NCBI GenBank assembly: GCA_910579745.1
Contig: CAJTVH010000006.1
Location: 13,662-77,661 of the forward strand
Reading direction: 5' to 3'
Length of the DNA: 64,000 bases
Source: an uncultured Clostridia bacterium
GTDB lineage: Bacteria > Bacillota > Clostridia > Lachnospirales > CAG-274
Part shown: positions 15,655 through 24,097 of the stretch, one piece after another
Layout: every line of letters begins with the position of its first letter
Position numbering within the stretch: position 1 is the stretch's first letter
Program-made: the position numbers and the translations under genes
The notes under the pieces: model-generated
The model's database searches: none
What the model was told of the DNA's origin: nothing
What the model saw: the letters and a program-made list of their open reading frames with translations, nothing else

Positions 15655-17871
15655 ATGAAAAAAAATATTTTATGTAAAAAAGGCGCCGCTTTGACATTGG
15701 CTTTAGTTATCGCTATGGGGGCAAGCTTTTCTGTTCTAGCAGGGGATGTCAGTGAGTATTCAGAAAATATTCGGATTGCTTCGGAAAGCGCGGCGGAGAA
15801 TGAAAAGGAGAAAAGTGATGAGGCGATAAATTCTAAGCTGTTTAATTTCACAAGTGAGAGAGAAGATGGCTTTGTGGGAGTATTTACAAATCAAAAAGGG
15901 GAAGCTCCCGTTTTTTCCGATGAAAAGGGTTATGGGTTTGTTTCGGAGACATGCGCCATGCCATCGAGAAAAGTTGACATTTCTGACATTTTCTCAAAAG
16001 ACGACGGTTTTTATATAAATGAGAAAGATGAAAGCCGTTTTGTCATGGTAAATGGCAAGGGTGAGGAAATTGAGCAAAGCAAATGTACGACCTATGATTT
16101 CGGCGGTATGGTTTTTCGAGTGGCTGTTCCGAGAGGCGCTTATAAAATTGAGGTTGAGACGACAGGGGGAGCGGATATAACGTCTATGTCCGTTTCAGGT
16201 ATGCAGACGACAAGAATAGAAACAAATAAATTTTGGGACGCGGCGAAGCTTGTTCCAGTTAAAAATGTGGCTGAATGGGACGGCAATGTGTGGTCATTTA
16301 ATTTTGTGACGGGTCTTCCGTTTATTGATATTGAGATTGAGCCGAAAGTGGCGAATAAGGATGTTGGGGTGAAATATATTAAAGTTACTCCCATTCCGGT
16401 TAAGGAAAAAGGCGATGAGAACACGACAGTTTTTACTCTCGGTGATTCCACGGTTAAGAGCTACATTTTTGAGGAAGCTCCTATGTGTGGATGGGGACAG
16501 GTTTTTGACAGATTATTTGATTTAGACAAGGTAAACGTGATAAATTACTCAATGGGCGGGCGCTCAATGAAAAGTATGTATCAAGAGGGACGATTTAACG
16601 ATATACTTCTTAATGGCAAAAAAGGCGACTATATACTTATTCAGTCAGGGCACAACGATGAGAGAAAGGGTACGGACCCAGGTACGGGAGACGGAGAGAA
16701 CGCTAGATTCGGCGGAGGTTCCACGGAGGAGATGTACAAAAAATATATAACGGATTATTATATACCAGCCGTAAAATCAAGAGGTATGGTACCGATTCTT
16801 GTTACTCCTATGACAAGAGCGGATGGGAAACCGTCTCCGAGTCACGTTTACAAAAATTCTTTCACTACGAGAAAATTCCCCGATGTTATGAGGGAAACCG
16901 CCAAGGAAATAGGAGTTACTCTTGTAGACCTTAACTCAAGAAGTGTAGACTATTTGAATGAAATCGGCATTTCTGGGGCGACGGCTATTGTTTTATCTCT
17001 TGAGGCGGGAGAAACGCCGGGAAAAACCAACAGCGGAAGCTACGCCAACGGAAATCCCAATCTTAAAGTAGACGGCACACATTTTAAAGAGGCTCTCGCC
17101 AAGCAATACGCCAGAATGATTGTCGAGGAGATTTATAAAGCGGGAGAAAACGGCGACGTGGACGCTAAGGTTTTTGCCGATGAATTTTTAAAAGCTGATG
17201 TTATAGACGCTATTAAGAATAATGACTGGAGCGTGGTTTATCCGGAAGTGTGTGACGATACGGTTTCAGGTATAGGCGCGTATTACAGAAATCAGATTGA
17301 GAAAATGGTTCAGCTTGGGGTTATGAGTAAAGATAAAAACGGAAAATTTAACCCTCTTGACGATATGTATGCTGAGGAATATATAAACGCTATATCAAAG
17401 CTTTGGAATATCGATGAAAAACAGATAAAGGGATATAAAAATATGCCCCTAACGAGAGAGGTTATGGCATCGGTTTTATATGACGCTTATAATCTTAAAT
17501 TTAAAGAAAAACCGGTTTATATGACTAATTATAACGGTACAGCGCTTTCGCCCGATGATCCTAATTATGATCCGAATCTTGTTGGGGAGGAAGCCCAGTA
17601 TTATCCTTTGGCGGGCTTTGGGACTCTTATAGATTCCGATAAAATTTCCCCGCGGTATGCCGAAAAGGTAAAAGAGGCGTATAATCTTGGTCTTATACGT
17701 TCAGAATGGGAGATTGAGAGGGGTACTATGAAAAACGGCGTTAAACTTTCCCCAAAACAGGTTGTCTCAAGAGCGAAAGCCGCCAAAAGCTTATATTTCG
17801 CGTGGGTGTTGTCTAAGCCTATATCGGATGAGACGGATTGGCTGTTAGATAAGGAAGAGATAGCGGAATAA
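15655..17871 (+). CDS. Secreted SGNH-type esterase (rhamnogalacturonan acetylesterase-like) with SLH-like tail
   Basis: This 738-aa protein has a signal peptide (cleavage probably after SVLA, residue 30). A beta-rich region (about 60-240) precedes an SGNH hydrolase domain (about 255-500) with GDST (catalytic Ser), SMGGRS (Gly), QSGHND (Asn) and DGTHF (Asp-His). This layout matches rhamnogalacturonan acetylesterases (CE12), which remove acetyl groups from pectin. The C-terminal 240 residues hold two or three divergent SLH-like units (YRNQIEKMVQLGVM, YAEKVKEAYNLGLI). These would tie the enzyme to cell-wall polymers. A plant-fibre habitat such as a gut is a reasonable inference. GGAGG precedes the start. 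No other pectin gene is adjacent. Confidence 0.8.
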   Translation: MKKNILCKKGAALTLALVIAMGASFSVLAGDVSEYSENIRIASESAAENEKEKSDEAINSKLFNFTSEREDGFVGVFTNQKGEAPVFSDEKGYGFVSETCAMPSRKVDISDIFSKDDGFYINEKDESRFVMVNGKGEEIEQSKCTTYDFGGMVFRVAVPRGAYKIEVETTGGADITSMSVSGMQTTRIETNKFWDAAKLVPVKNVAEWDGNVWSFNFVTGLPFIDIEIEPKVANKDVGVKYIKVTPIPVKEKGDENTTVFTLGDSTVKSYIFEEAPMCGWGQVFDRLFDLDKVNVINYSMGGRSMKSMYQEGRFNDILLNGKKGDYILIQSGHNDERKGTDPGTGDGENARFGGGSTEEMYKKYITDYYIPAVKSRGMVPILVTPMTRADGKPSPSHVYKNSFTTRKFPDVMRETAKEIGVTLVDLNSRSVDYLNEIGISGATAIVLSLEAGETPGKTNSGSYANGNPNLKVDGTHFKEALAKQYARMIVEEIYKAGENGDVDAKVFADEFLKADVIDAIKNNDWSVVYPEVCDDTVSGIGAYYRNQIEKMVQLGVMSKDKNGKFNPLDDMYAEEYINAISKLWNIDEKQIKGYKNMPLTREVMASVLYDAYNLKFKEKPVYMTNYNGTALSPDDPNYDPNLVGEEAQYYPLAGFGTLIDSDKISPRYAEKVKEAYNLGLIRSEWEIERGTMKNGVKLSPKQVVSRAKAAKSLYFAWVLSKPISDETDWLLDKEEIAE

Positions 17872-17942
17872 GGCACACGGGATCTTACTTATTATAAGTT
17901 TGTAAGTTTTTGCAAGTATCTCGGTTTTTGGAAATATATAAT

Positions 17943-18043
17943 TATAGCGAACCAATAAAAGAATGAGTAAGCAAACTTTAATAAACTTAATATAACAATG
18001 AGTTTTTTATTGGTTCGCGTTGAAAATTTTGTGAATTGCCATA
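17943..18043. repeat. Family B element
   Basis: This is a well-preserved copy, with left end TATAGCGAACCAATAAAAGA, inner right arm TTTTTTATTGGTTCGCG and outer right end GTGAATTGCCATAA. It sits between the esterase gene and the dehydrogenase gene, 23 bases before the latter's start. Confidence 0.75.
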
Positions 18044-18065
18044 ATATATAAAAGGAGTTAAAAAA

Positions 18066-19295
18066 ATGGGAAAATTAAATATTGTCGGTCTGGGTTATAT
18101 AGGACTTCCCACAGGGCTTATGTTTGCCGCCAACGGGATTGAGGTTGTTGGAACCGACCTTAACAAGGAGCTTGTGAAAACGCTCCAGAACAAAAAGCTT
18201 ACTTTTGAGGAAAACGGACTTCAGGAGCTTTTTGAGAAAGCTCTTGATGAGGGAATTACTTTTTCAGACTCTCTTATAAAAACAGACAGATATATTATTA
18301 CCGTTCCTACGCCATATATCAAGGAGAATAAGAAAATCGAGGCTAAGTATGTTATCGCCGCTGTCTCTCAGGTTTTGGACGTTTGTGAGAGGGGAGCTAT
18401 CGTTGTTATTGAGTCAACAATATCTCCGGGAACTATTGACAAATTTGTAAGGCCTATTGTTGAGGAAAAGGGATTTATTATCGGAAAAGACATTCATCTG
18501 GCCCATGCTCCTGAAAGAATTATTCCGGGGAATATGGTCTTTGAGCTTAAAAACAATTCTCGCACTATTGGAGCTGATTCTCCGGAAATAGCAGAAAAAA
18601 TAAAGAGCTGGTATAAATCTTTCTGTGACGGGGATATTGTGACTACCAATATAAAAACGGCGGAAATGAGCAAGGTTGTCGAGAATACTTTTAGAGACAT
18701 TAACATAGCTTTCGCTAATGAGCTGGCTAAAATTTGTGACCGAGAGGGAATGAACGTATACGAGCTTATAAAAATAGCGAATAAACACCCGAGAGTTAAT
18801 ATTTTGCAACCGGGGCCCGGTGTGGGAGGACATTGCATTTCTGTTGACCCATGGTTTTTAGTCGGGGATTATCCTGATATTGTGGATATAATTCTCGCGG
18901 CGAGACACGTAAACGATGGTATGCCCGATTATGTTATTGGAAAAATGGGCAAAATTATGAGAGAAAACGGAATTGACGATTTAAGCGAGGTCGGTCTTTA
19001 TGGTCTGACTTATAAGGAAAATGTAGATGACCTAAGAGAGAGCCCGACTTTACAAATGCTTGAGAGATTTAAAAAATACTTTGTCAAAGGCGTGAACGTA
19101 TACGACCCGATGGTTAAGGAAAATAAGGTTTTGGGACAAACTCAGGATTTTGGCGAGTTTATTGAGAAATCAAAGCTTATTGTGGTGCTTGTGGGGCATC
19201 AGCATCTTAAAGATAATTTAGATATTTTAAAAAGTAAAATTGTCCTTGACACAAGGAACATTATTGAGACGGCGGGAAAACTTTATAAGCTATAA
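18066..19295 (+). CDS. wecC: UDP-N-acetyl-D-mannosaminuronate dehydrogenase-type nucleotide-sugar dehydrogenase
   Basis: This 409-aa cytoplasmic enzyme belongs to the UDP-glucose/GDP-mannose dehydrogenase family. These perform a two-step NAD-dependent oxidation of a nucleotide sugar to the uronic acid. The N-terminal Rossmann loop GLGYIGLPTG is present. The catalytic cysteine lies in GPGVGGHCISVDPWF, the form typical of WecC (UDP-ManNAc dehydrogenase). The C-terminal UDP-binding domain includes YGLTYKENVDDLRESP. The UDP-ManNAc assignment is by motif only; a UDP-glucose or UDP-GlcNAc enzyme is possible. No epimerase or glycosyltransferase is adjacent. AAAGGAG precedes the ATG. Confidence 0.85.
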   Translation: MGKLNIVGLGYIGLPTGLMFAANGIEVVGTDLNKELVKTLQNKKLTFEENGLQELFEKALDEGITFSDSLIKTDRYIITVPTPYIKENKKIEAKYVIAAVSQVLDVCERGAIVVIESTISPGTIDKFVRPIVEEKGFIIGKDIHLAHAPERIIPGNMVFELKNNSRTIGADSPEIAEKIKSWYKSFCDGDIVTTNIKTAEMSKVVENTFRDINIAFANELAKICDREGMNVYELIKIANKHPRVNILQPGPGVGGHCISVDPWFLVGDYPDIVDIILAARHVNDGMPDYVIGKMGKIMRENGIDDLSEVGLYGLTYKENVDDLRESPTLQMLERFKKYFVKGVNVYDPMVKENKVLGQTQDFGEFIEKSKLIVVLVGHQHLKDNLDILKSKIVLDTRNIIETAGKLYKL

Positions 19296-19333
19296 TTTAA
19301 ACTTTATATAAGTTTTCTTAAAAAACGTTTTTT

Positions 19334-19372
19334 AGAGTATGTCTGAAAACTAAAATATGTGATTATAAAAAT
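19334..19372. repeat. Family A left-end fragment
   Basis: TAGAGTATGTCTGAAAACTA followed by AAATATGTG matches the first 30 or so bases of family A, but no matching right end follows within 200 bases. It is a solo end or a truncated copy just upstream of the DUF3795 gene. Confidence 0.55.
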
Positions 19373-19410
19373 GATATTAGGGTTTTGGTTAAATATAAGA
19401 GGTAAAGAGA

Positions 19411-19845
19411 ATGAAATCCATTTGTGGAATTAATTGTACGAAATGTGAGTTAAGTGATACATGCGATGGGTGTTCGGAAACAAATGGTCAACCTTTTGGG
19501 GCGGAATGTATAGTGGCTTTAAACTGTCGAAAGGGAGAGACTGCACTACGTGAATTGAAAGAAAAGCTGATCGATGAGTTTAATGAGCTTAGTATTAAAG
19601 ATATGGATAGGGTGACAGACCTTAACGCTCTTAAAGGCTCTTTTATTAACATTGAATACGTTTTGCCAACCGGACAGGCTGTAAAGTTTTGGGATGACAA
19701 CAAAATTTATTTGGGAAATCAGCTTCATAAAAAAGACAGCGAAAGACACTATGGAATTGTCGCTGACGAAAAATACCTCATGGTATCCGAATACAGCGAG
19801 TATGGTTTTAACGCTGAAATTGTAGTGTTTAAGCGTTGGAATTAA
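19411..19845 (+). CDS. DUF3795-like cysteine-rich protein
   Basis: This 144-aa protein has an N-terminal cysteine cluster, CGINCTKCELSDTCDGC, followed by two more Cys at about residues 33 and 39. That pattern is typical of DUF3795 proteins, which are presumed metal binders of unknown function. The C-terminal 80 residues (from about 65) have no visible motif and may be a separate small beta-rich domain. It is monocistronic as far as spacing shows. AAGAGGTAAAGAG lies upstream of the start. I would not assign an enzymatic role. Confidence 0.65.
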   Translation: MKSICGINCTKCELSDTCDGCSETNGQPFGAECIVALNCRKGETALRELKEKLIDEFNELSIKDMDRVTDLNALKGSFINIEYVLPTGQAVKFWDDNKIYLGNQLHKKDSERHYGIVADEKYLMVSEYSEYGFNAEIVVFKRWN

Positions 19846-19906
19846 ACACGGTTTCAAATTTGTTATTTATGGATTATCTTAAAACTAAAATCTTTAAAAA
19901 ATCATA

Positions 19907-19986
19907 AGACCTGTTTGATAACATAAGTAATGACGCTTGATAAAAGATTTTTAAAGCGACTTTAAATAGAGGTTATCGAACAGGTC
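19907..19986. repeat. Family D element, short copy
   Basis: The left arm AAGACCTGTTTGATAAC and right arm GGTTATCGAACAGGTCT are inverted repeats about 45 bases apart. The 80-bp unit would form a hairpin between the DUF3795 gene and yhaM. Confidence 0.7.
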
Positions 19987-20089
19987 TATAAAAAAGTAAA
20001 ACAAACTTTATATGTGGTTATTATAAAAAGTTTTTAGACAAGGCTGTGGAATATTTTTTTGAAAATAAGGATTTGTTTGGAGGTGTTTT

Positions 20090-21031
20090 ATGAGATATTT
20101 AGAGGATTTAAGGGAGGGAGACGCTCTTGTCGGGCATTATTTATGCAAGCAGAAACAAACTCTTAAATCAAGAGCGGGGAAGAATTATTTATCTTTAAAG
20201 TTACAGGACAAAACGGGGACTATTGACGGAAAGGTATGGGAACTTAATCACCAAATACAAAATTTTGAGGAGGGTGATTTTATTAAAATAGATTCCCTTG
20301 TGCTGACATATCAAAACGAGCTGCAGCTTAACATAAAAAAAATAAGAAGAAGCCAGGAGGGGGAATATAATCCCGCGGATTATATTCCGTGTACAGAAAA
20401 AGATATTTCCCTTTTGTATAATCAATTTACGGATTACATAAAAACAATTTCAAATGTACATATAAGGGATTTACTTGAGAATATCTTTGTTAAAAACAGC
20501 GATATCGCGGAGAAGTTTAAGCAACATTCCGCCGCGAGGGCTATGCACCATAATTATATGGGCGGACTTTTAGAACATTCTCTTTCTGTTGTTCAAATAT
20601 GTGATTTTATGGCACCCAGATGTAAATATATAAACAGGGATATTTTAATCGCTTCCGCTATGCTTCATGATATAGGAAAATTATGGGAGTTGTCGTCATT
20701 TCCAGAAAACGATTATACTGACGAGGGGCAACTTATTGGGCATATTGTTATTGGAACAGAGTTTATATCATCAGAAATGGCGAAAATTACTGATTTTCCC
20801 GAAACTCTTAAAATACTTTTGAAGCATTGTATTATTGGTCATCACGGAGAATATGAATTTGGTTCGCCTCAGCTTCCCAAGACTATCGAGGCTTTTATTC
20901 TTCATTGCGCTGATAACACAGACGCTAAAATTAAAATGTTTGAGGACGCTTTACAAAAAAATAATACTCAGGGACACTGGGCTGGGTATCAGAAACCGCT
21001 TTTACGAAATGTCAGGGACTCGGAGTTTTAA
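20090..21031 (+). CDS. yhaM: 3'-5' exoribonuclease YhaM-like
   Basis: YhaM trims RNA, and in some hosts DNA, from the 3' end. The 313-aa protein has the expected order: an OB-fold nucleic-acid-binding domain (about 10-90) and an HD phosphohydrolase domain (about 150-290). The HD ligands are LLEHSL, MLHDIGK and IIGHHGEYE. The length equals that of Bacillus YhaM. GGAGG precedes the ATG at 20090. The next gene begins about 40 bases downstream and encodes half of a Cas4-like nuclease, so yhaM heads an apparent nuclease / RNA-modification operon that ends with rlmD. Confidence 0.92.
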   Translation: MRYLEDLREGDALVGHYLCKQKQTLKSRAGKNYLSLKLQDKTGTIDGKVWELNHQIQNFEEGDFIKIDSLVLTYQNELQLNIKKIRRSQEGEYNPADYIPCTEKDISLLYNQFTDYIKTISNVHIRDLLENIFVKNSDIAEKFKQHSAARAMHHNYMGGLLEHSLSVVQICDFMAPRCKYINRDILIASAMLHDIGKLWELSSFPENDYTDEGQLIGHIVIGTEFISSEMAKITDFPETLKILLKHCIIGHHGEYEFGSPQLPKTIEAFILHCADNTDAKIKMFEDALQKNNTQGHWAGYQKPLLRNVRDSEF

Positions 21032-21069
21032 ATGATTAGCGATTGTTTGAGGAAAGAAGACTGATAGTT

Positions 21070-21390
21070 TTGGCAAATGTGAAAAAGAAAATATCGGCGA
21101 GTGAAATTAATAAATTTTGTTACTGTAACTATCAGTGGTATTATGAAAAAATTTACGGCTCCGCCGAGATAAGGCGATTAAACTATGAATATTGTGAAAA
21201 AAACGGATTTAAAGGCGGCACGAACAAAAATTTTAAAAAAGGGACGAAGTTCCATAACAGCTATGTTTTTAAGTATAAAGTAAAGCGTTTTTTTAAGTTT
21301 ATTTTATTTTTATTTATTTTTGTTTTACTTGCCGCCGCGGTTTATTTTATAAATTATTATAAAATTTTTGATTTGGATGGTTTTTTATGA
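21070..21390 (+). CDS. Membrane protein carrying the N-terminal half of a Cas4/RecB-like nuclease
   Basis: The sequence ISASEINKFCYCNYQWYYEK matches the N-terminus of Cas4/Dna2-type PD-(D/E)XK nucleases, including the cysteine that gives the first iron-sulfur ligand. FKKGTKFHNSYV supplies the G-x3-H motif I histidine. A basic stretch and one membrane helix (FILFLFIFVLLAAAVYFINY) follow, and then the protein ends at about 106 aa. The remaining catalytic motifs are in the next gene, whose ATG overlaps this stop by 4 bases (ATGA at 21387). The start is uncertain: I favour TTG at 21070, behind GAGGAAAGAAG, over TTG at 21043 or GTG at 21079. The two proteins probably assemble at the membrane. Confidence 0.7.
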   Translation: MANVKKKISASEINKFCYCNYQWYYEKIYGSAEIRRLNYEYCEKNGFKGGTNKNFKKGTKFHNSYVFKYKVKRFFKFILFLFIFVLLAAAVYFINYYKIFDLDGFL

Positions 21391-21941
21391 TTTTTTACTT
21401 TATCGGCGGTTTTACGTTTTTAGTTTTATTTTTTGGAGTTAAAAATTTTTTTAGTGTGGATATAAAAAAAACAAAGCCAATTTTACATCCTTTTGGATAT
21501 AAAATTATTTATACTGATCAAAAAATCAGACGGGAAAACAACGTTGTTAAATCAAGGCTTTTAAAATCCGAGAAATTCGGATTACAGGGAAAGCCTGATT
21601 TTATATATAAAAATATTTTTGGAAAGATTATTCCTGTTGAGCTTAAAAGCGGTAAAATAAAAGACGGTAATTTACCTCATATCGGAGATATGATGCAGCT
21701 TGCCACTTATTTTATAATTATTGAGGAAGTTTATGGGAAAAAACCAAGGTTTGGAAATTTAATTTATAAAGATTATATGTTTAAAATTAAAAACACAAAA
21801 GGTATTAGAAAAGAAGTTATTAAAACTGTCGATAGAATGAATGATATGCTTAACTCGGGAAAAGGAGAGGCAAGCTGTGAATTTGTTAAATGCAGGTATT
21901 GCCTTTGCAAAGGAGTATGTGAGTTTTACATAAAGGAGTGA
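21387..21941 (+). CDS. Membrane-anchored Cas4-like PD-(D/E)XK nuclease, C-terminal half
   Basis: This 184-aa protein starts with a membrane helix (about 2-22). It then carries the core of a RecB/Cas4 nuclease: GKPDF (motif II Asp) near residue 72, PVELKSGK (motif III Glu-x-Lys) near residue 88, and MMQLATY (Q-x3-Y) near residue 105. A terminal cysteine cluster, KCRYCLCKGVCEFY, has the C-x2-C-x5-C spacing of the Cas4 iron-sulfur site. The motif I His and the first Cys lie in the preceding, overlapping gene. No CRISPR array or cas1/cas2 gene is seen in the window. The function is probably DNA end processing or repair, by inference only. Confidence 0.75.
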   Translation: MIFYFIGGFTFLVLFFGVKNFFSVDIKKTKPILHPFGYKIIYTDQKIRRENNVVKSRLLKSEKFGLQGKPDFIYKNIFGKIIPVELKSGKIKDGNLPHIGDMMQLATYFIIIEEVYGKKPRFGNLIYKDYMFKIKNTKGIRKEVIKTVDRMNDMLNSGKGEASCEFVKCRYCLCKGVCEFYIKE

Positions 21942-21946
21942 CATTT

Positions 21947-22105
21947 ATGCCGAATGAGAAAAAACAAAAAGGTGAAAAAAATGTTAAACCTATTGAGTAT
22001 AATGTCTCAAAACTTGAAAAAGTGTTAAAAATGAGTGATGAGGAAACTATAGCTAAGGCTATCAGAGATTTATTATTAAGGGACAAGGAAAATGGAGATT
22101 ATTAA
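21947..22105 (+). CDS. 52-aa hypothetical protein
   Basis: This short ORF has a strong site (AAAGGAG, 7 bases before ATG) and begins 5 bases after the nuclease gene. It overlaps the start of rlmD by 14 bases. The product is highly charged: a Lys-rich N-terminus, then a helix-forming tail with VSKLEKVLKMSDEET and AIRDLLLRDKE. No family is recognised. Its tight packing between two conserved genes supports it being expressed, possibly for translational coupling. Confidence 0.6.
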   Translation: MPNEKKQKGEKNVKPIEYNVSKLEKVLKMSDEETIAKAIRDLLLRDKENGDY

Positions 22106-23453
22106 AAATAAAGAGTATGTTATTGAAATTTATGATATTGGCGAAGACGGGGAGGGAATAGGGAGAATAGAGGATTTTGTTGTTTTTGTTGACAAAGCTT
22201 TGCCGGGGGAAAAGGTTTTGATAAAACTTATCAAGGTTAAAAAATCTTATGGATACGGAAAACTTTTGAGTGTTTTAGATAAGTCACCGTTTCGTACCAA
22301 GCCTGTCTGCGAGGTTTTTAAAAGATGCGGCGGCTGTTCTTTACAGCATCTTGAATATTCTGAGCAACTTAAATTTAAAACGAAAAAAGTTAAAGACAGT
22401 CTTGAGAGAATAGGCGGATTTTCAGGTATTGAGGTTTTGGATACTATAGGAATGGAAAAACCCTATAACTATAGAAATAAAGCGCAGTTTCCCGTCGGAA
22501 TCTCTAAAGACGGGTTATCTTTTGGGTTTTACGCTCCAAGAAGCCATAATATTATTAATATCTCAAAATGTTTTATTCAGAATGAGATTAATGAGAAAAT
22601 TATTTCCGCTGTTAAAGGATTTATGCTTAAATACAATATACCGCCATATGATGAACAGCTTCACGAGGGAGTTATACGTCACATTGTGACAAGGACGGCT
22701 GTTTTTACAAAAGAAATTATGGTATGTATAGTTATAAAAGGAAAAACGCTTCCTAAATCAGATTTTCTTGTTGAGGAACTTTTAAAAATAAAGGGCGTTA
22801 CCTCTATCCTTTTAAATTATAACAACGCTAAAACCAATGTTATTATGGGAAACAAAATTGATACGCTTTATGGGAAAGCTTTTATTGAGGATTATATAGG
22901 AGAGTTTAAGTTTGAGATTTCTCCCTTTTCGTTTTTTCAGGTTAATCCTGTACAGACTCAAATACTTTATCGTACCGCTTTTGATTTTGCCGGACTTACG
23001 GGAACGGAAACAGTTATTGACGCTTACTGCGGTATTGGCACGATTTCCCTTTTTGTGTCGAGGAAAGCAAAAAAAGTTATTGGTGTTGAGGTTGTTTCAG
23101 AGGCGGTCTCAGACGCTAGACGCAACGCTTTGATTAACGGGGTTTCTAATGTTGAATTTATTATCGGAAAAGCGGAAGAGGTTATTCCCGATTTATGGGA
23201 GAGTCATGGTGTTAAGCCAGATGTTATCTTTCTTGACCCGCCGAGAAAAGGCTGTGACGCGCGACTTATTGATACGCTTTTGAGGTCTTCTACATCTAAA
23301 ATTGTTTATGTGTCTTGTAATCCCTCAACATTGGCGAGGGACTTGAGACTGCTTTCGGACAAATACTCGGTGGTTAGGGTTCAGCCTGTCGATATGTTTT
23401 GTATGACGGCGCACGTGGAGACAATATGTTTACTTAGCCGAAAAGGAATGTAA
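22092..23453 (+). CDS. rlmD: 23S rRNA (uracil-C5)-methyltransferase, RlmD/RlmCD type
   Basis: This 453-aa SAM-dependent RNA m5U methyltransferase of the TrmA/RumA family has a TRAM domain (about 1-60) and an iron-sulfur cysteine motif, CEVFKRCGGCSLQH (about 75-88). Its Rossmann core carries DAYCGIGTISL, FLDPPRKGCD and the catalytic nucleophile motif SCNPSTLARDL near residue 410. In Bacillus one such enzyme, RlmCD, methylates both U747 and U1939. The start ATG at 22092 lies inside the end of the 52-aa ORF. It is the last gene of the yhaM-nuclease unit. Confidence 0.92.
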   Translation: MEIIKNKEYVIEIYDIGEDGEGIGRIEDFVVFVDKALPGEKVLIKLIKVKKSYGYGKLLSVLDKSPFRTKPVCEVFKRCGGCSLQHLEYSEQLKFKTKKVKDSLERIGGFSGIEVLDTIGMEKPYNYRNKAQFPVGISKDGLSFGFYAPRSHNIINISKCFIQNEINEKIISAVKGFMLKYNIPPYDEQLHEGVIRHIVTRTAVFTKEIMVCIVIKGKTLPKSDFLVEELLKIKGVTSILLNYNNAKTNVIMGNKIDTLYGKAFIEDYIGEFKFEISPFSFFQVNPVQTQILYRTAFDFAGLTGTETVIDAYCGIGTISLFVSRKAKKVIGVEVVSEAVSDARRNALINGVSNVEFIIGKAEEVIPDLWESHGVKPDVIFLDPPRKGCDARLIDTLLRSSTSKIVYVSCNPSTLARDLRLLSDKYSVVRVQPVDMFCMTAHVETICLLSRKGM

Positions 23454-23523
23454 ATAATAACTATTTTTTAAGAGAGGAAAAAATTGCTTTTCTTTTTAAG
23501 AGATGATAAAATAAAAAAAGGTA

Positions 23524-23836
23524 TTGACTTTTTTTGTTTTGTGTGATAATATAAATTATATTTATTTTAAACACAGTGATGAGGAATAGTAAGTTTTTGA
23601 TGATTTTAAGAGAACCGCTGGGTGGTGTGAAGCGGTAATCGTAGAAAACTGAACTCGCCTTTGAGTGGCGCGCTGAAACTTTTTAGTAGGCGGCGACGGA
23701 AGTCTACCGTTATTTTGACAGGGCATCGGATTTTTACCTGTGCTTTATGAGGGCATTCATTTTATGAGTGAAGTAGAGTGGTACCGCGTGAGGATTATAC
23801 CTTTCGTCTCTTGTTTTGAGATGAAAGGTTTTTTTA
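23524..23836 (+). promoter_or_regulatory. T-box leader of leuA, leucine specifier CUC
   Basis: A promoter, TTGACT (23524), 17 bases, TAATAT (23547), precedes a T-box leader. Stem I begins near GATGAGGAATAGTAAG (23579). The distal part has AGAGAACCGCTGGGTGG. The specifier in GAACTCGCCTTTGAG reads CTC at 23654-23656, a leucine codon. The conserved T-box is AGAGTGGTACCGCG at about 23775-23788. The terminator CCTTTCGTCTC / GAGATGAAAGG with a T-run is at 23800-23836. Uncharged tRNA-Leu would stabilise the antiterminator. Confidence 0.9.
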
Positions 23837-23894
23837 TATGCGCAGGGTTCCAGCTAAAGATTATATATTGGACGAATTTCAATTGTCTGATATA

Positions 23895-24053
23895 TATAGT
23901 TGGTAAACTTAGAAACAGATAAGTTTGGCTGATTAAAATTATTTTCGACGTTTTATTGTTGTTTGGCATAGGCTATAGACTATGCCTTCGGCGGTAGGTG
24001 AAAATATTTTTATTTTTGTCTCTTTTTGATTTTTTCAAGTTTATTGATTCTAA
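23895..24053. mobile_element. Family C element between leuA T-box and leuA
   Basis: The left end TATAGTTGGTAAACTTAGAA and right end TTTTCAAGTTTATTGATTCTA are inverted, as in family C. The core contains GGCATAGGCTATAGACTATGCC, itself a palindrome. It lies after the T-box terminator and 45 bases before the leuA start, so it is part of the leuA mRNA leader. Confidence 0.65.
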
Positions 24054-24097
24054 AAACGAAATTAATTTTTTATTATAAATATAGGAGGATTGTTTAT

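Noticed and set aside
21070..21941. Part of a CRISPR-Cas locus
   Set aside because: The Cas4-like motifs are real, but I see no direct-repeat array and no cas1, cas2 or effector gene anywhere in the window.
23740..23922. Short frames over the leuA T-box
   Set aside because: The DNA is explained by the T-box core and terminator; the frames have no ribosome binding site.
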